A DNA stretch of 64,000 bases from Verrucomicrobiota bacterium. Its GTDB lineage: Bacteria; Verrucomicrobiota; Kiritimatiellia; RFP12; UBA1067. Below the pieces are notes generated by a model. The model ran no database searches. It was not told the DNA's origin and saw only the letters and a program-made list of their open reading frames with translations. Every line of letters starts with the position of its first letter. Position 1 is the stretch's first letter. The position numbers and the translations under genes are program-made. The stretch spans positions 1-64,000 of the forward strand of contig JAHFSX010000013.1 in NCBI GenBank assembly GCA_023269675.1, in the 5' to 3' direction. This document shows positions 8,281 to 17,003 of the stretch, in pieces.

Positions 8281-8499
8281 GGGCGCAGGATCCGCGCGCG
8301 TGCCTGAATCCCCAGAAACCTGGCCGCCGCCTCAACGCGGAGGAACCAAGAAGCCGGAGACGCGAAAGGCCGAGGCAGGGCGCAAAATCCCCAGCGTCGG
8401 CCGCCTGGCCGCGTGGCGTTTATGCCAGGTGCCGGAAAGGCCCCGCTTCCCGCCGTCGGCCGGCAGGGGGTCACGCAAAGAGCGGCGACCGTTGCCCCG

Positions 8500-11400
8500 T
8501 CACGGCAGGTCGATGACCCGCGCGTCGCTGCCCGGCACAAGCGCGGTGATGCGCACCGGCGCGGCCGGGTCGCTCACGGGATAGAAGCTGGCCTCATACG
8601 GGAAGCGCTCGCAGACCTGCGACACGCCGCCGCAGGTGAAGGTCACCCGGGCGCCCGGAACCGCGTCCGCCGTGAGCACCGCGTAAACCGCGTCCTTGCC
8701 CCACGGCGACCGGATCGTGAAGGCGTGCGCCTCGCCGAACGCCCCAGCGGCCGCTGTGCGGTGCGAAGACAACAGCGGCTGGCACTTCGGAAAAACGTCG
8801 CGCGGCGCGGCCGGATAGCCGACCGTCACCATCGAGAGCGGGGCGACCGTGACCGTGAGCGTGTCGTCCTTCAAGGCGGGCGCGGTGCGGGGGGTCACGC
8901 TCCTGGCGGCGCGGAAAGGGTCTGCATCGCCCTCGTAAAGCAGGCCCGCGCCCTCGGCCAGGCCGATCTTGGCGCGGTCGAGTTTCGCCACGACCGTCTT
9001 GGGCGCGCGCGTCTGGTTCATCAGCATCATCCAGAAGCGCTCGGGGCTGCGCGCCGCCAGCCAGTCGGTCTTCACGTCCGTTTCCACCACGCCGCGCTCG
9101 ATCCAGAGCACGGCCTGACTGTCGCCGTAGACGTTGCCGGGCTCGGCGGTATAGATGCGGTTGTTGAACCAGGCGTAGTTTTTCTGCTTCACCCACGGGA
9201 AGGCGACCTGCCCGCCGGAGCGCACGTCGGCGTCGGCCAGCAGGTAGTCCACCGTAAAGGCGAAATGCACGGGGATGTGATGGTAGTAGAGACACGTGAT
9301 GTCCGGCCCGGCGTAAGGATAGCGCGGGTCCTGCTCGCGGTCGGTGAAGCACGTGAGATAGTAGCCGGGATAGTTCGCGAAGCGACCGATCACGCCGTCG
9401 CGCGCGAAGGTGCGGTAGATCTCGCGTCCGGTGTAGCGGTACGCCCGCAGCAGGTGCGGAGCCCACGTCGACTGCATGATGTTGTTCATCGCCCCGCGGA
9501 AGGCCGTGTAGGTGGAGGGCTGCTCGAGGCCGAGGCCCACGGGCGAGACCTGCCACGCGGGCACCGCGTGCTCGGGCGTGTCGTTGGTCTGCCGCGGCCA
9601 GCCGAGGCGGAAGAGCTTGTCGTTCTTGTTCCACACGCGGTGGTACGTCACCTGCGAGCCGCCCGGATGGACCGTCACCTCGCCCTGCGGCACGCGCGGG
9701 TGCGACCACAGGCCCGCGATCGTGTGGAAAGCCCCCTCTTCGGCGGCGTCGAGATAACGCGGGTCGTGCGTGGCTTCGTAGAGGTCGATCACGTCCCACC
9801 AGTAGGGATAGAAATGGATATTGTAGAAATAGCGGAAGTCAACCGGCTTGAGCTGCGGCCCGTAAACCTCCTTGGCGAGCCACACGTCCGCGTTCGCGGT
9901 CACGTCCGCGAGGCTCATGACGTCCGGCGCCAGCCGGTGGGCCGCGAGCCGCTCGGTCCAGGGCCACGAGCTGTTGTAGTCGGTGGACGTGCGGACGCGC
10001 CCGCCGGGCAGCGCCAGTTCGGTCAGCCACGGGTTGAGTCCCGTGGTGAGCCGGTGGAGCCCTTCCCAGCCGCTGGTGCCGTAATAGTCGCCCGGCACGT
10101 GGAGCTGGCCCGTGACGGGCTCCCCGTCGCGGTCGACGCCGCTCTGCAGGATGGCCGAGCGCTTGCGGCTCAGCATGAACTCGAAGGCCGGCAGCGCCCG
10201 CGCCGCCCAGAAGGCCTCGCTGCGCGACAGCGTGGCCGCGGAAAGCAGCGCGAGCGGCGCGGCGTGCTTGCCCATGGTGGCGCTCTCGATGTCGTAGAAG
10301 CCCTTGAGCTCGCTGTTCCAGCCGCCGGACTCGTCGCTCATCATCAGGTCGACCATGTTGAGCGCGGCCTCGGTGAGCGAGGCGTTGACCGGCTCGCGGT
10401 AGTCGGTGACCTTCATGAGGTTGAGGCAGCAGGCTTCGAGCGTGGCCTTCCACTCGGCGGGACGGGTCATGACGCGCCAGTTGATGACCCGCGTGGCGCC
10501 GGCCTCCAGACGCGAGTGCGGGCTGCCGAGCACGGGGCTGAAAAAGGTCGGCTGCACGCGCGCGCGGCTGTTGAGCAGGCTGAAGCCGCAAACGGCGTTG
10601 GTCGCGCTGGGCCAGACGAACGGCAGGTCGGACGGTTCGGCGCAGACCACCACGCACAGCGGCGCGCCGTTCGTCTGCCACGGAATCTGCGCGAGCGCCA
10701 GCGGGTGCGGCGTCAAGGTGTTGCACAGCATGTCCGGGCTCACCGGCAGACGCTGGAACTGGTAGAGCGGCGGCAGCTGCACGAACGCGACGCGCTCGCG
10801 CGCGGTCTCCTCCAGGGCGCAGAAGCCGAGCGAGTAAAAGCCCGCGGCAGGCGCGGTCAGCCGCGCCTGGACGCGCAGCGTGAAAGGGTCGTCCGGGTCA
10901 AGGCTCCAGCGCACCGGCAGCGCCTGGCCGCCCGCGGAACGGTAGACCAGGTCGACGGAGGTTGCGTCCGAGGAAACGAGTGCGCGCGGTGCGAAACGCG
11001 CGGCGGGCGCAGCCGTGTAAGGGTCCGAGGCCGGCCCGCAGGTGGTCACGGACTGGCCGTTGAAAGCGATCTCGACCGGCACGCGCGCGCCGTTCCACGT
11101 CGCGATTTTCAGAAGGTCGGCGGTCACGGACGCCGCCTGCTGGACGAAGAGCGTCTCCTGGCCCGCGGCATCGGGGATCGGCAGCCACGTGTCGCCCGAC
11201 TTGAGGCTGACCCGGCGCACGACCCACGGCTGGCCTTCGGCGTCCTTACCGGCTAAGAAGGCGACGCGCATGGCCGACGACGCCAGCGTGGCGAGCGGCG
11301 CGGCCGCGTCGACGGTGACGCGTGCGGCGCTGAAAGCCGCGGGAGCCTCGGCGGCGAGCGGTTCGGGCTTGACGCGGCAACGCGCGAGCTGCGCCGGGGT

Positions 11401-11892
11401 GAGGTCGACCGGCGTGGCGGCGTCACGCGCGATGAAAAGCGCGTCGCAGCGCCCGAAGCCGTGCGTGGTGTCGCGCAGGTTCAGCAGATGACCGCCCGCA
11501 GCAAGCGTGCGCGTGCCCAGCGCCTGCCAAGCGAAGCCCTCCTTGCCATGGGTGCCGCCCTCTTTCTCCAACCGCGCGCCGTCCACCAGCAGGGCGAACC
11601 GGCGGGTGCCGGGACGGTCGCCGGCGAAATCGCGGGACCTTGCCCAGAAGGTGTAGTCACCGGGCTGGCCGAGCGTGACCTGCGTGACCGCATCGGCGAG
11701 CGGGTCTCTCTGGCCCGCCACGGGAAAGGCCTGCAGGAGACTCCGTCCGGAGGCGGTCGCGTCGGCCACCCTGAGCCAGCCGCCCGTGAACTGGAAATCC
11801 TCAGCCTCAATCAATCGGCTTTCCGCCGCGGCCAGCCGGAGCGCAAGAAAGCAACCCAGACACAGATACGTCAAGCGTGTAAAACCATTCAT
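8500..11892 (-). CDS. Large secreted protein, possible carbohydrate-active enzyme, family not recognised
   Basis: A 1130-residue exported protein. The start at 11892 has GGGAGGGGG upstream and gives a clean signal peptide (LTYLCLGCFLALRLAAA). Residues about 25-130 look like a carbohydrate-binding beta-sandwich: RLIEAEDF at the start, LGQPGDYTFWARSRD inside, FALLVDGARLEKEG, as in CBM6/CBM35-like modules. A large beta-rich part follows (about 150-480), then a helical stretch (about 490-830) with phrases such as GGWNSELKGFYDIES and YYGTSGWEGLHRLTTGLNP that could be an alpha/alpha barrel, then a beta-rich end. This order recalls lyases and hydrolases with toroid plus sandwich folds, but I see no diagnostic catalytic motif. 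It stands alone on its strand, next to the XylR-type regulator. Confidence 0.75.
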   Translation of the reverse strand: MNGFTRLTYLCLGCFLALRLAAAESRLIEAEDFQFTGGWLRVADATASGRSLLQAFPVAGQRDPLADAVTQVTLGQPGDYTFWARSRDFAGDRPGTRRFALLVDGARLEKEGGTHGKEGFAWQALGTRTLAAGGHLLNLRDTTHGFGRCDALFIARDAATPVDLTPAQLARCRVKPEPLAAEAPAAFSAARVTVDAAAPLATLASSAMRVAFLAGKDAEGQPWVVRRVSLKSGDTWLPIPDAAGQETLFVQQAASVTADLLKIATWNGARVPVEIAFNGQSVTTCGPASDPYTAAPAARFAPRALVSSDATSVDLVYRSAGGQALPVRWSLDPDDPFTLRVQARLTAPAAGFYSLGFCALEETARERVAFVQLPPLYQFQRLPVSPDMLCNTLTPHPLALAQIPWQTNGAPLCVVVCAEPSDLPFVWPSATNAVCGFSLLNSRARVQPTFFSPVLGSPHSRLEAGATRVINWRVMTRPAEWKATLEACCLNLMKVTDYREPVNASLTEAALNMVDLMMSDESGGWNSELKGFYDIESATMGKHAAPLALLSAATLSRSEAFWAARALPAFEFMLSRKRSAILQSGVDRDGEPVTGQLHVPGDYYGTSGWEGLHRLTTGLNPWLTELALPGGRVRTSTDYNSSWPWTERLAAHRLAPDVMSLADVTANADVWLAKEVYGPQLKPVDFRYFYNIHFYPYWWDVIDLYEATHDPRYLDAAEEGAFHTIAGLWSHPRVPQGEVTVHPGGSQVTYHRVWNKNDKLFRLGWPRQTNDTPEHAVPAWQVSPVGLGLEQPSTYTAFRGAMNNIMQSTWAPHLLRAYRYTGREIYRTFARDGVIGRFANYPGYYLTCFTDREQDPRYPYAGPDITCLYYHHIPVHFAFTVDYLLADADVRSGGQVAFPWVKQKNYAWFNNRIYTAEPGNVYGDSQAVLWIERGVVETDVKTDWLAARSPERFWMMLMNQTRAPKTVVAKLDRAKIGLAEGAGLLYEGDADPFRAARSVTPRTAPALKDDTLTVTVAPLSMVTVGYPAAPRDVFPKCQPLLSSHRTAAAGAFGEAHAFTIRSPWGKDAVYAVLTADAVPGARVTFTCGGVSQVCERFPYEASFYPVSDPAAPVRITALVPGSDARVIDLP

Positions 11893-12123
11893 CAGAGTCC
11901 CCCTCCCAAACAATGGACGCACATGATACGTCGCCTTTACCCGTCATGCCAACCTTGATTTGGGAAAGGTGCTTAGCGGCTTAGAAGGCGGCTCATACAA
12001 AACCATAGCTGCAGGGTGCGTGCTCGGAGAGCCCGCGCCACTCAGGTGGCCCGCCACCGGGCTCGGCAGGTTTGTCAAGGCTCTCAGCCTAACAGTCTAA
12101 CAGTCTATTCACCTTTTTTCCGC

Positions 12124-13308
12124 TCACCGGGTCACGCGATACTTCGTCATGGTGGTGAGGAAGGAGCGGCGGAAGACCTTGCCGAGGTAGCTCTTGCTGG
12201 TGAAGCCGCACGCCCGGGCGATGGCGGTGACCGAAAGGTTGGTTTCGGCCAGCAGCGTCCGGACGCGCTTGAGGCGCGTGCGCTGGAGCTCCTCCTGGAT
12301 CGTGCCGTTCAGGGCCTCGCGGAAGCGCAGTTCCAGCAGACGGCGCGAGACGCCCGCGTGTTTGACGATGTCGGGCACGCCGATGGGGTTCTGCGCGTTG
12401 AGCCAGATGAACTCCAGCGCGCGGGCGACCAGCGGGTCCGCGATGTGGACCGCCTCGGTCGAACGGCGCGTCACCACCGTGAGCGGCGGAAAGGTGCGGG
12501 TCAAGCGCCGGGCCTTGCTCCGCTGGCGCATGGCCTGGTCAAGCAGCCGCGCGGCCTCGTAACCCATGCGCTCCGTGTCCAGCGCGATGCTCGACAGCGG
12601 CGGCGTGGTGGCGTCGCAGATCAGCTCGTCGTTGTCCACCGCCAGCACAGCCACCGCGTGCGGCACGTCGAGGCCCGCGGTCAGACAGGCGTCCAGCACC
12701 TGGCGCCCGCGCACGTCCATGGCGGCGAACACGGCGGCCGGCTTGGGCAGCGCCTTGAGCCAGGCGCTGAGGCGGTCACGCTCGACGCCCCAGTCCCGCT
12801 TCGCGCGCACGCTGAGCGGGCCGTACGTGTGGCACTCGAAGCCCGCCTTCCGGACACAGGCCGCGAAGGCCGCGCCGCGCTCGCGCGACCAGTTGATGTC
12901 GTGGATCTCGCCCACAAAGGCGAAGTGCGTGAACCCGCGCTCCAGGAAATAGCCCGCGGCCAGCTCTCCGACGGCGCGCAGGTCGGAGGCCAGCACGCTG
13001 TGGCGCGCGAGCAGTCCGGGCGGCAGGCGCGACTCATCCATCGGATCGATCAGCACGGCGGGCACGTCGGCGGCCAGCACGGCGTTCGCGTAGGCGGAGT
13101 TCTGGATCACGCCGATGATGCCCGCGCCGCCCCGGGTTTTCAAGGCCAGCAGCCGCTGCTCGCCGGCGCGACCTTCGGCGACATGCAGGCTCCACGGCCC
13201 GTTGCCGCGCTCGTAGCGCAGCACGCCGCGCAAGATGTCGCGGTGCGCCTGCTCGTTGGTCTCGAAGAGCAGCGCGACCTGCGGGATTTTGGAAAGGTTG
13301 CGTGACAT
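12124..13308 (-). CDS. XylR-type AraC-family transcriptional regulator
   Basis: A 394-residue regulator. Residues about 8-280 form a LacI/periplasmic-binding-like sugar sensor (VALLFETNEQAHRDILRGV at the start; AVFAAMDVRGRQVLDACL and VAVLAVDNDELIC later). Residues about 290-394 are an AraC-type double helix-turn-helix ending in the family phrase ACGFTSKSYLGKVFRR. This architecture is that of XylR, which activates pentose genes when sugar is bound. It is divergent from the first Gfo/Idh/MocA gene with 121 bp between, and that gap holds two identical palindromes next to its start. It therefore probably controls the 13.4-21.7 kb cluster. The start at 13308 was chosen because the longer frame overlaps the divergent gene; its ribosome site is weak. 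Confidence 0.88.
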   Translation of the reverse strand: MSRNLSKIPQVALLFETNEQAHRDILRGVLRYERGNGPWSLHVAEGRAGEQRLLALKTRGGAGIIGVIQNSAYANAVLAADVPAVLIDPMDESRLPPGLLARHSVLASDLRAVGELAAGYFLERGFTHFAFVGEIHDINWSRERGAAFAACVRKAGFECHTYGPLSVRAKRDWGVERDRLSAWLKALPKPAAVFAAMDVRGRQVLDACLTAGLDVPHAVAVLAVDNDELICDATTPPLSSIALDTERMGYEAARLLDQAMRQRSKARRLTRTFPPLTVVTRRSTEAVHIADPLVARALEFIWLNAQNPIGVPDIVKHAGVSRRLLELRFREALNGTIQEELQRTRLKRVRTLLAETNLSVTAIARACGFTSKSYLGKVFRRSFLTTMTKYRVTR

Positions 13309-13311
13309 GGT

Positions 13312-13342
13312 GTTGCGCAAAAATACCACAGAAGTTGCGCAA
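13312..13342. promoter_or_regulatory. Paired TTGCGCAA palindromes, candidate XylR-type operator
   Basis: The 9-mer GTTGCGCAA occurs at 13312-13320 and again at 13334-13342, in the same orientation and 22 bp apart, about two helical turns. Its core TTGCGCAA is a perfect palindrome. The pair sits just upstream of the regulator start and about 90-120 bp before the divergent oxidoreductase gene, a fitting place for autoregulation and activation. Function is inferred from position and spacing. Confidence 0.5.
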
Positions 13343-13429
13343 GTGTCATCTTGAATTAACCCCGGAAGGATCGTATTGTGATAAACAGTGAATGGTGAAT
13401 GGTTACACGTCATAAGGGGAGAGTGAGCG

Positions 13430-14851
13430 ATGATGAAGCAAACAGGTTTTTCCCGCCGGGCGTTCTTGCAGGGCTCGGCGCTGGCGGCCGGCGCGGCCGC
13501 GCTGAACGGTTGCACGTCCACGCGGCCCGCGGCGCGGTTCCGCAAGCCGGGCGAGCAGCTGAACATCGGCGTGATCGGCGTGGGCGGGCGCGGCATGGGC
13601 AACTGGCCCACCCTGGTCGATTGCGGCGGCGTGCGCATCGCGGCGATGTGCGACGTGGACGCGAATTTCCTGGGCGAGGCCAAAAAGTGGCACGCGGACA
13701 AAGGCCTGAAGGCGGACTTCGCCACCTATGCCGACTACCGCAAGATGCTGGAGACCGAGAAGGGGCTGGACGCGGTGGTCGTCTCCACGCCCGACCACAC
13801 GCACGCGCGGGCGGCCATCCAGGCCATGAAGCTGGGCTGCCACGTGTACGTCGAGAAGCCGCTGGTGCGGACGATCTGGGAGGCGCGCTATTTCAAGCGG
13901 ACCGCGGCGGAGTGCGGCGTGGTGACGCAGATGGGAAACCACGGCAGCGCCAAAGACGGCGTCCGCCGCGGCGTGGAGATCCTGCGCACGGGCATCCTGG
14001 GGAACGTGCGCGAGGTGCACGTGTGGACCAACCGTCCCGAGATCTCCCCCGGAAACACCTGGGGCTGGAAGCAGCCGCTGCCGCGTCCCGAGGGGGCCGA
14101 CCCGATCCCGCCGGAACTGTCGTGGGACCTCTGGCTGGGCACCGCGCCGGCGCGGCCCTTCAAGAAGGGCGCGTACCACCGCATCGCCTGGCGGGCGTTC
14201 TACGACTTCGGCACAGGCGCGTTCGGCGACATGGGCTGCCACACCATGAACCTCGCGTTCCGCGGCCTGCAGCTGGGCGAGATCGTCGCGGGCGAGGGCG
14301 TGGAGGTCTCCGAACACTTCGACGACACCTATCCCAAGACCAGCAAGGTCTGCCTCACCTACGCCGCGCGCGGCAGCCAGCCGCAGGTGAATCTCTTCTG
14401 GTACGACGGCTACAAGAAGCCCGCGGCGGAGATCATGCCGCAGGTGGTCGCCACGCTCGGCCAGGTGCCCAACACCGGCTGCCTGATCATCGGCGACAAG
14501 GGCATGCTGGTGAACACCGACGACTACGGCGAGGTCAGCTACCTCGGACTCAAGGACGAGGCGAGGATGCGCTCGCTCGACAAGCACGAGGCGTGTCAGG
14601 CCGTGCCGGTGACGCTGCCGCGCGCCAAGGGCCAGAGCCAGCACCGCGAGTTCCTCGACGCGTGCCGCGGCGAGGGCAAGACCAGCTCGTGCACCGCGCA
14701 CTCCGTGCCGCTGGTCGAGAGCATGCTGGTCGGCTGCATGGCGCAGCGCATCCCCGGCAAGATCCGCTGGGACGCGGCCAAATGCCTCTCCGACAACGCC
14801 CAGGCCAACGCGCTCATCAAGCCCTTCATCCGCCCGGGCTGGGAGTATTAA
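13430..14851 (+). CDS. Tat-exported Gfo/Idh/MocA family oxidoreductase
   Basis: A 473-residue NAD(P)-dependent sugar or inositol dehydrogenase of the Gfo/Idh/MocA family. The N-terminus has the twin-arginine motif SRRAFLQ (about residues 8-14), followed by a hydrophobic stretch and ALNGC (Cys 28), so it may be a Tat lipoprotein. The Rossmann motif GVIGVGGRGMG spans about 47-57, and the family motif EKP is near residue 142 (HVYVEKPL). The C-terminal half is the open-faced sheet typical of the family (FGTGAFGDMGCHTMNLAF). Export implies that the cofactor is bound tightly and recycled, as in glucose-fructose oxidoreductase. It is the first gene downstream of the XylR-type regulator and has GGGGAGAG before its ATG. 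Confidence 0.9.
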   Translation: MMKQTGFSRRAFLQGSALAAGAAALNGCTSTRPAARFRKPGEQLNIGVIGVGGRGMGNWPTLVDCGGVRIAAMCDVDANFLGEAKKWHADKGLKADFATYADYRKMLETEKGLDAVVVSTPDHTHARAAIQAMKLGCHVYVEKPLVRTIWEARYFKRTAAECGVVTQMGNHGSAKDGVRRGVEILRTGILGNVREVHVWTNRPEISPGNTWGWKQPLPRPEGADPIPPELSWDLWLGTAPARPFKKGAYHRIAWRAFYDFGTGAFGDMGCHTMNLAFRGLQLGEIVAGEGVEVSEHFDDTYPKTSKVCLTYAARGSQPQVNLFWYDGYKKPAAEIMPQVVATLGQVPNTGCLIIGDKGMLVNTDDYGEVSYLGLKDEARMRSLDKHEACQAVPVTLPRAKGQSQHREFLDACRGEGKTSSCTAHSVPLVESMLVGCMAQRIPGKIRWDAAKCLSDNAQANALIKPFIRPGWEY

Positions 14852-14878
14852 GGGGAAGGCTGTTAGGTGGTGGGTGAG

Positions 14879-14942
14879 GGAGGGCGAAACTCGGTCGAGC
14901 CGTGTGGATAGACGATCCGGCCCGTGAGGACACTCGCCCTCC
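14879..14942. repeat. Palindromic intergenic element
   Basis: GGAGGGCGA (14879-14887) is matched by TCGCCCTCC (14934-14942), so the segment can form a hairpin about 64 bp across. A second weaker pair, GGTCGAGCC and GGCTCGACC, links 14893 to about 14977. It fills the 225-bp gap between two plus-strand genes of the sugar cluster and resembles the GTAG-type REP elements in plan but lacks their GTAG foot. Confidence 0.5.
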
Positions 14943-15075
14943 ATGTGCACGAATGCAGCGGGCTCGCGGCAGAAGGCAGGGCTCGACCGCCGGGCGAGCC
15001 GCAAAGCCGCGCCTCGGTCGGCCCGGCGGGCCGACTCCACCCTCAAAAAGCTTGCCCACGGAGAGAGATGACGAC

Positions 15076-15888
15076 ATGAAAAAGACACTCGCAGGATTGG
15101 GGCTCTGTCTGTTGGCGGCGGTCACGTGCGGGGCGGCGGAAGCGCCCTTCACGCTGGCGCTGCAGGCCTACACGTTCAAGGACCGCACGATGGTCGAGAC
15201 CATCGAGACGGCCAAGCGGCTGGGGTTCAAGGCCATTGAGCTGACGTCCGTGCAGCAGCTGGGCGGCGCGTTCAAGGGATCGGTCAAGTACTCCGACATG
15301 TCGCCCGAGACGGTCACGGCGGTGCGGGCCTACCTCGACGGCTGCGGGCTCCAGGTGCGGAGCTACGGCGTGGTGAACGAGAAGGACGAGGCCGGCTGGC
15401 GCAGGCAGTTCGAGTTCGCGCGGGCGCTGGGGATCGGCATGCTGCTGACCGAGCCGCCGCCCGGGCAGCTGCCGCTGATCGACCGGCTGGCGCAGGAGTA
15501 TAAGATCCGCGTCCACCTCCACAACCACGCCAAGACCAGCCCGTGGTGGGATCCGGCGTTCATGGCGGCCCAGGTCGCGGCGTGCAGCGAATGGGTCGGT
15601 GCGGGCGCGGACATCGGCCACTGGGTTCCGGCGGGCGTCGATCCCGCCGAAGGCATCCGTCAGCTGGCCGCGTCGCGCGTCTTCGCGCTGCACTTTGTGG
15701 ACGTGAACAAAGACGGCAAGCCCGTCCCTTACGGCACGGGCGTCGGCAAGCTGGACAAGGTGTTGGAAACGCTGAAGGCCAAGGGCGCTCCGGTCATGCT
15801 CACCTGCGAGTACGAGCAGTGGGACGACCAGACGGAAGCGAACGTCCGCGCCTGTGTCGCATGGTTCAACCAGCACGCGCTGAAATAG
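15076..15888 (+). CDS. Exported sugar phosphate isomerase/epimerase-like TIM barrel
   Basis: A 270-residue protein of the xylose-isomerase-like TIM-barrel superfamily. A Sec signal peptide (TLAGLGLCLLAAVTCGAAEA) covers about residues 1-22, so the mature enzyme is periplasmic. Barrel phrases include LALQAYTFKDRTMVETIETA at the start, RVHLHNHAKTS near residue 145 and MLTCEYEQWD near 240; His, Asp and Glu residues of this type normally hold a divalent metal. The family isomerises, epimerises or dehydrates sugars and inositols. It lies between two Gfo/Idh/MocA oxidoreductases, and such pairs often act on the same keto-sugar intermediates. The ATG at 15076 follows GGAGAGAG. Confidence 0.85.
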   Translation: MKKTLAGLGLCLLAAVTCGAAEAPFTLALQAYTFKDRTMVETIETAKRLGFKAIELTSVQQLGGAFKGSVKYSDMSPETVTAVRAYLDGCGLQVRSYGVVNEKDEAGWRRQFEFARALGIGMLLTEPPPGQLPLIDRLAQEYKIRVHLHNHAKTSPWWDPAFMAAQVAACSEWVGAGADIGHWVPAGVDPAEGIRQLAASRVFALHFVDVNKDGKPVPYGTGVGKLDKVLETLKAKGAPVMLTCEYEQWDDQTEANVRACVAWFNQHALK

Positions 15889-15917
15889 GTGTTCACTTGA
15901 GACTTGCAGGCCAAAGC

Positions 15918-16985
15918 GTGATCTCCAGCACCATTCCTGACCGGAGCGACATTCGCGCGCGCATCGCCGCGTTGCCGAGAAGCAAGACCAGCGGACGCCT
16001 CGGGGAGGCGTCCCTACCCCTCCGCGCGTGTGCGGCGCTCGTTTTACTGTATGTGGTTCCCTTCTGCCACGCGCAAGCCAACATGGACAAGCCGGAGGTG
16101 TGGATGATGCCGCCCGGCAACGAGGGCCGCAGTTTCCGCGAGCTGTCCGGGCAGCCGGAGGCCTGGCAGGAGACGCGGTCGCTGATCCACGTGCTGGGCT
16201 GCACCGACCTGCAGACCCAAAAACTCTTCACCGATGACGAGCTGCGGGGCTGGTTCGCGCTGATGAACGGCTGGGGGCTCAAGTTCGGCGTGGAGGTCGG
16301 CGCGATCAAGGAGTGGGGCCTGACCGGCGCGAAGACCTTCGCCGCCGAGCGCCCGCTGTGGGAGCGCGTGCAGCGCCTCGGCGGCAAGATTTACGCCGTG
16401 GCCATGGACGAGCCGCTGGTGTGCTGCCGCCAGCACATCCGGCAGACCGACGCGTACGCCGTGCAGGAGACGGCCAACTACATCGCGCTCGTGCGCCAGC
16501 ACTTTCCGGACGTGCGGGTCGGCGACATCGAGGCGTATCCCTCCATCCCCCTGCCCGATCACATCTGGTGGATCGAGGCGCTGAACAAGCGGCTGGCGGA
16601 GATGAAGGTGCGCGGGCTCGACTTCTACCGGCTCGACGTGGACTGGGCCGCGTTTGTGGTGAGAGACCAGTGCTCGTGGCGGGATGTGAAGAAGATCGAG
16701 CAGGCATGCCGGAAGCGCAACCTGCCGTTCAGCCTGATCTACTGGGCCTCCGGGCTGCCCGCGATGCAGCGCAAAGGCCTGGCCGACGATTCGACGTGGT
16801 ATACGGGCATCATGCAGCAGGGCTACGACTACGCGTTCGTGGGCGGCGCGCCCGACCAGGTTGTCATCGAAAGCTGGGTGCAGGCGCCCGCGCGCGTCCT
16901 GCCCGAGACCGGCGAGTTCACCTTCACCCGCTCGGTCCGCGACTTCGTGAAGAAGTTTGTTCAGGCGAAGCAGGCATCACCTTAA
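15918..16985 (+). CDS. Secreted protein of unknown family, possible TIM barrel
   Basis: About 355 residues. The mature part starts near QANMDKPEVWMMPPG. Phrases such as LKFGVEVGAIKEWG, YAVAMDEPLVCC and VRGLDFYRLDVDWAAF alternate strands and helices as in a TIM barrel, and conserved-looking Asp and Glu at strand ends suggest a glycosidase-like site, but I cannot name a family. The start is uncertain. A hydrophobic signal core (CAALVLLYVVPFCHA) lies in frame, yet the only nearby upstream start candidates are GTG at 15918 and a TTG near 15972, and the codons between come partly from a REP palindrome (15993-16017). The next ATG (16083) would drop the signal peptide. It lies within the sugar-oxidation cluster, 18 bp before the second Gfo/Idh/MocA gene. 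Confidence 0.65.
   Translation: MISSTIPDRSDIRARIAALPRSKTSGRLGEASLPLRACAALVLLYVVPFCHAQANMDKPEVWMMPPGNEGRSFRELSGQPEAWQETRSLIHVLGCTDLQTQKLFTDDELRGWFALMNGWGLKFGVEVGAIKEWGLTGAKTFAAERPLWERVQRLGGKIYAVAMDEPLVCCRQHIRQTDAYAVQETANYIALVRQHFPDVRVGDIEAYPSIPLPDHIWWIEALNKRLAEMKVRGLDFYRLDVDWAAFVVRDQCSWRDVKKIEQACRKRNLPFSLIYWASGLPAMQRKGLADDSTWYTGIMQQGYDYAFVGGAPDQVVIESWVQAPARVLPETGEFTFTRSVRDFVKKFVQAKQASP
15993..16017. repeat. REP palindrome inside the start region of a gene
   Basis: GGACGCCTCGGGGAGGCGTC followed by CCTAC: a 9-10 bp stem with a GTAG foot when read on the minus strand. It lies in frame in the signal-peptide region of the preceding entry and would encode GRLGEASLP there. Confidence 0.75.
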
Positions 16986-17003
16986 CCAGGAGCAAGACCC
17001 GCC

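Larger units (their letters stand above)
7722..8499. other. Intergenic region packed with repeats
   Basis: About 780 bp without a supported gene. It holds the promoter side of the BspA-like gene, one copy of the 250-bp dispersed repeat (7841-8076), an AT-rich inverted array of GATTAAGA-like words (8094-8179), a 15-bp-stem hairpin (8247-8280) and a GC-rich tail up to the next stop codon. Short frames here are products of the repeats. Confidence 0.7.

Noticed and set aside
8413-11256. A 947-codon plus-strand frame opposite the large secreted protein
   Set aside because: It is the antisense of a gene with signal peptide, ribosome site and domain structure. Its translation is Arg/Ala/Gly-rich without any domain, a common effect of high GC.
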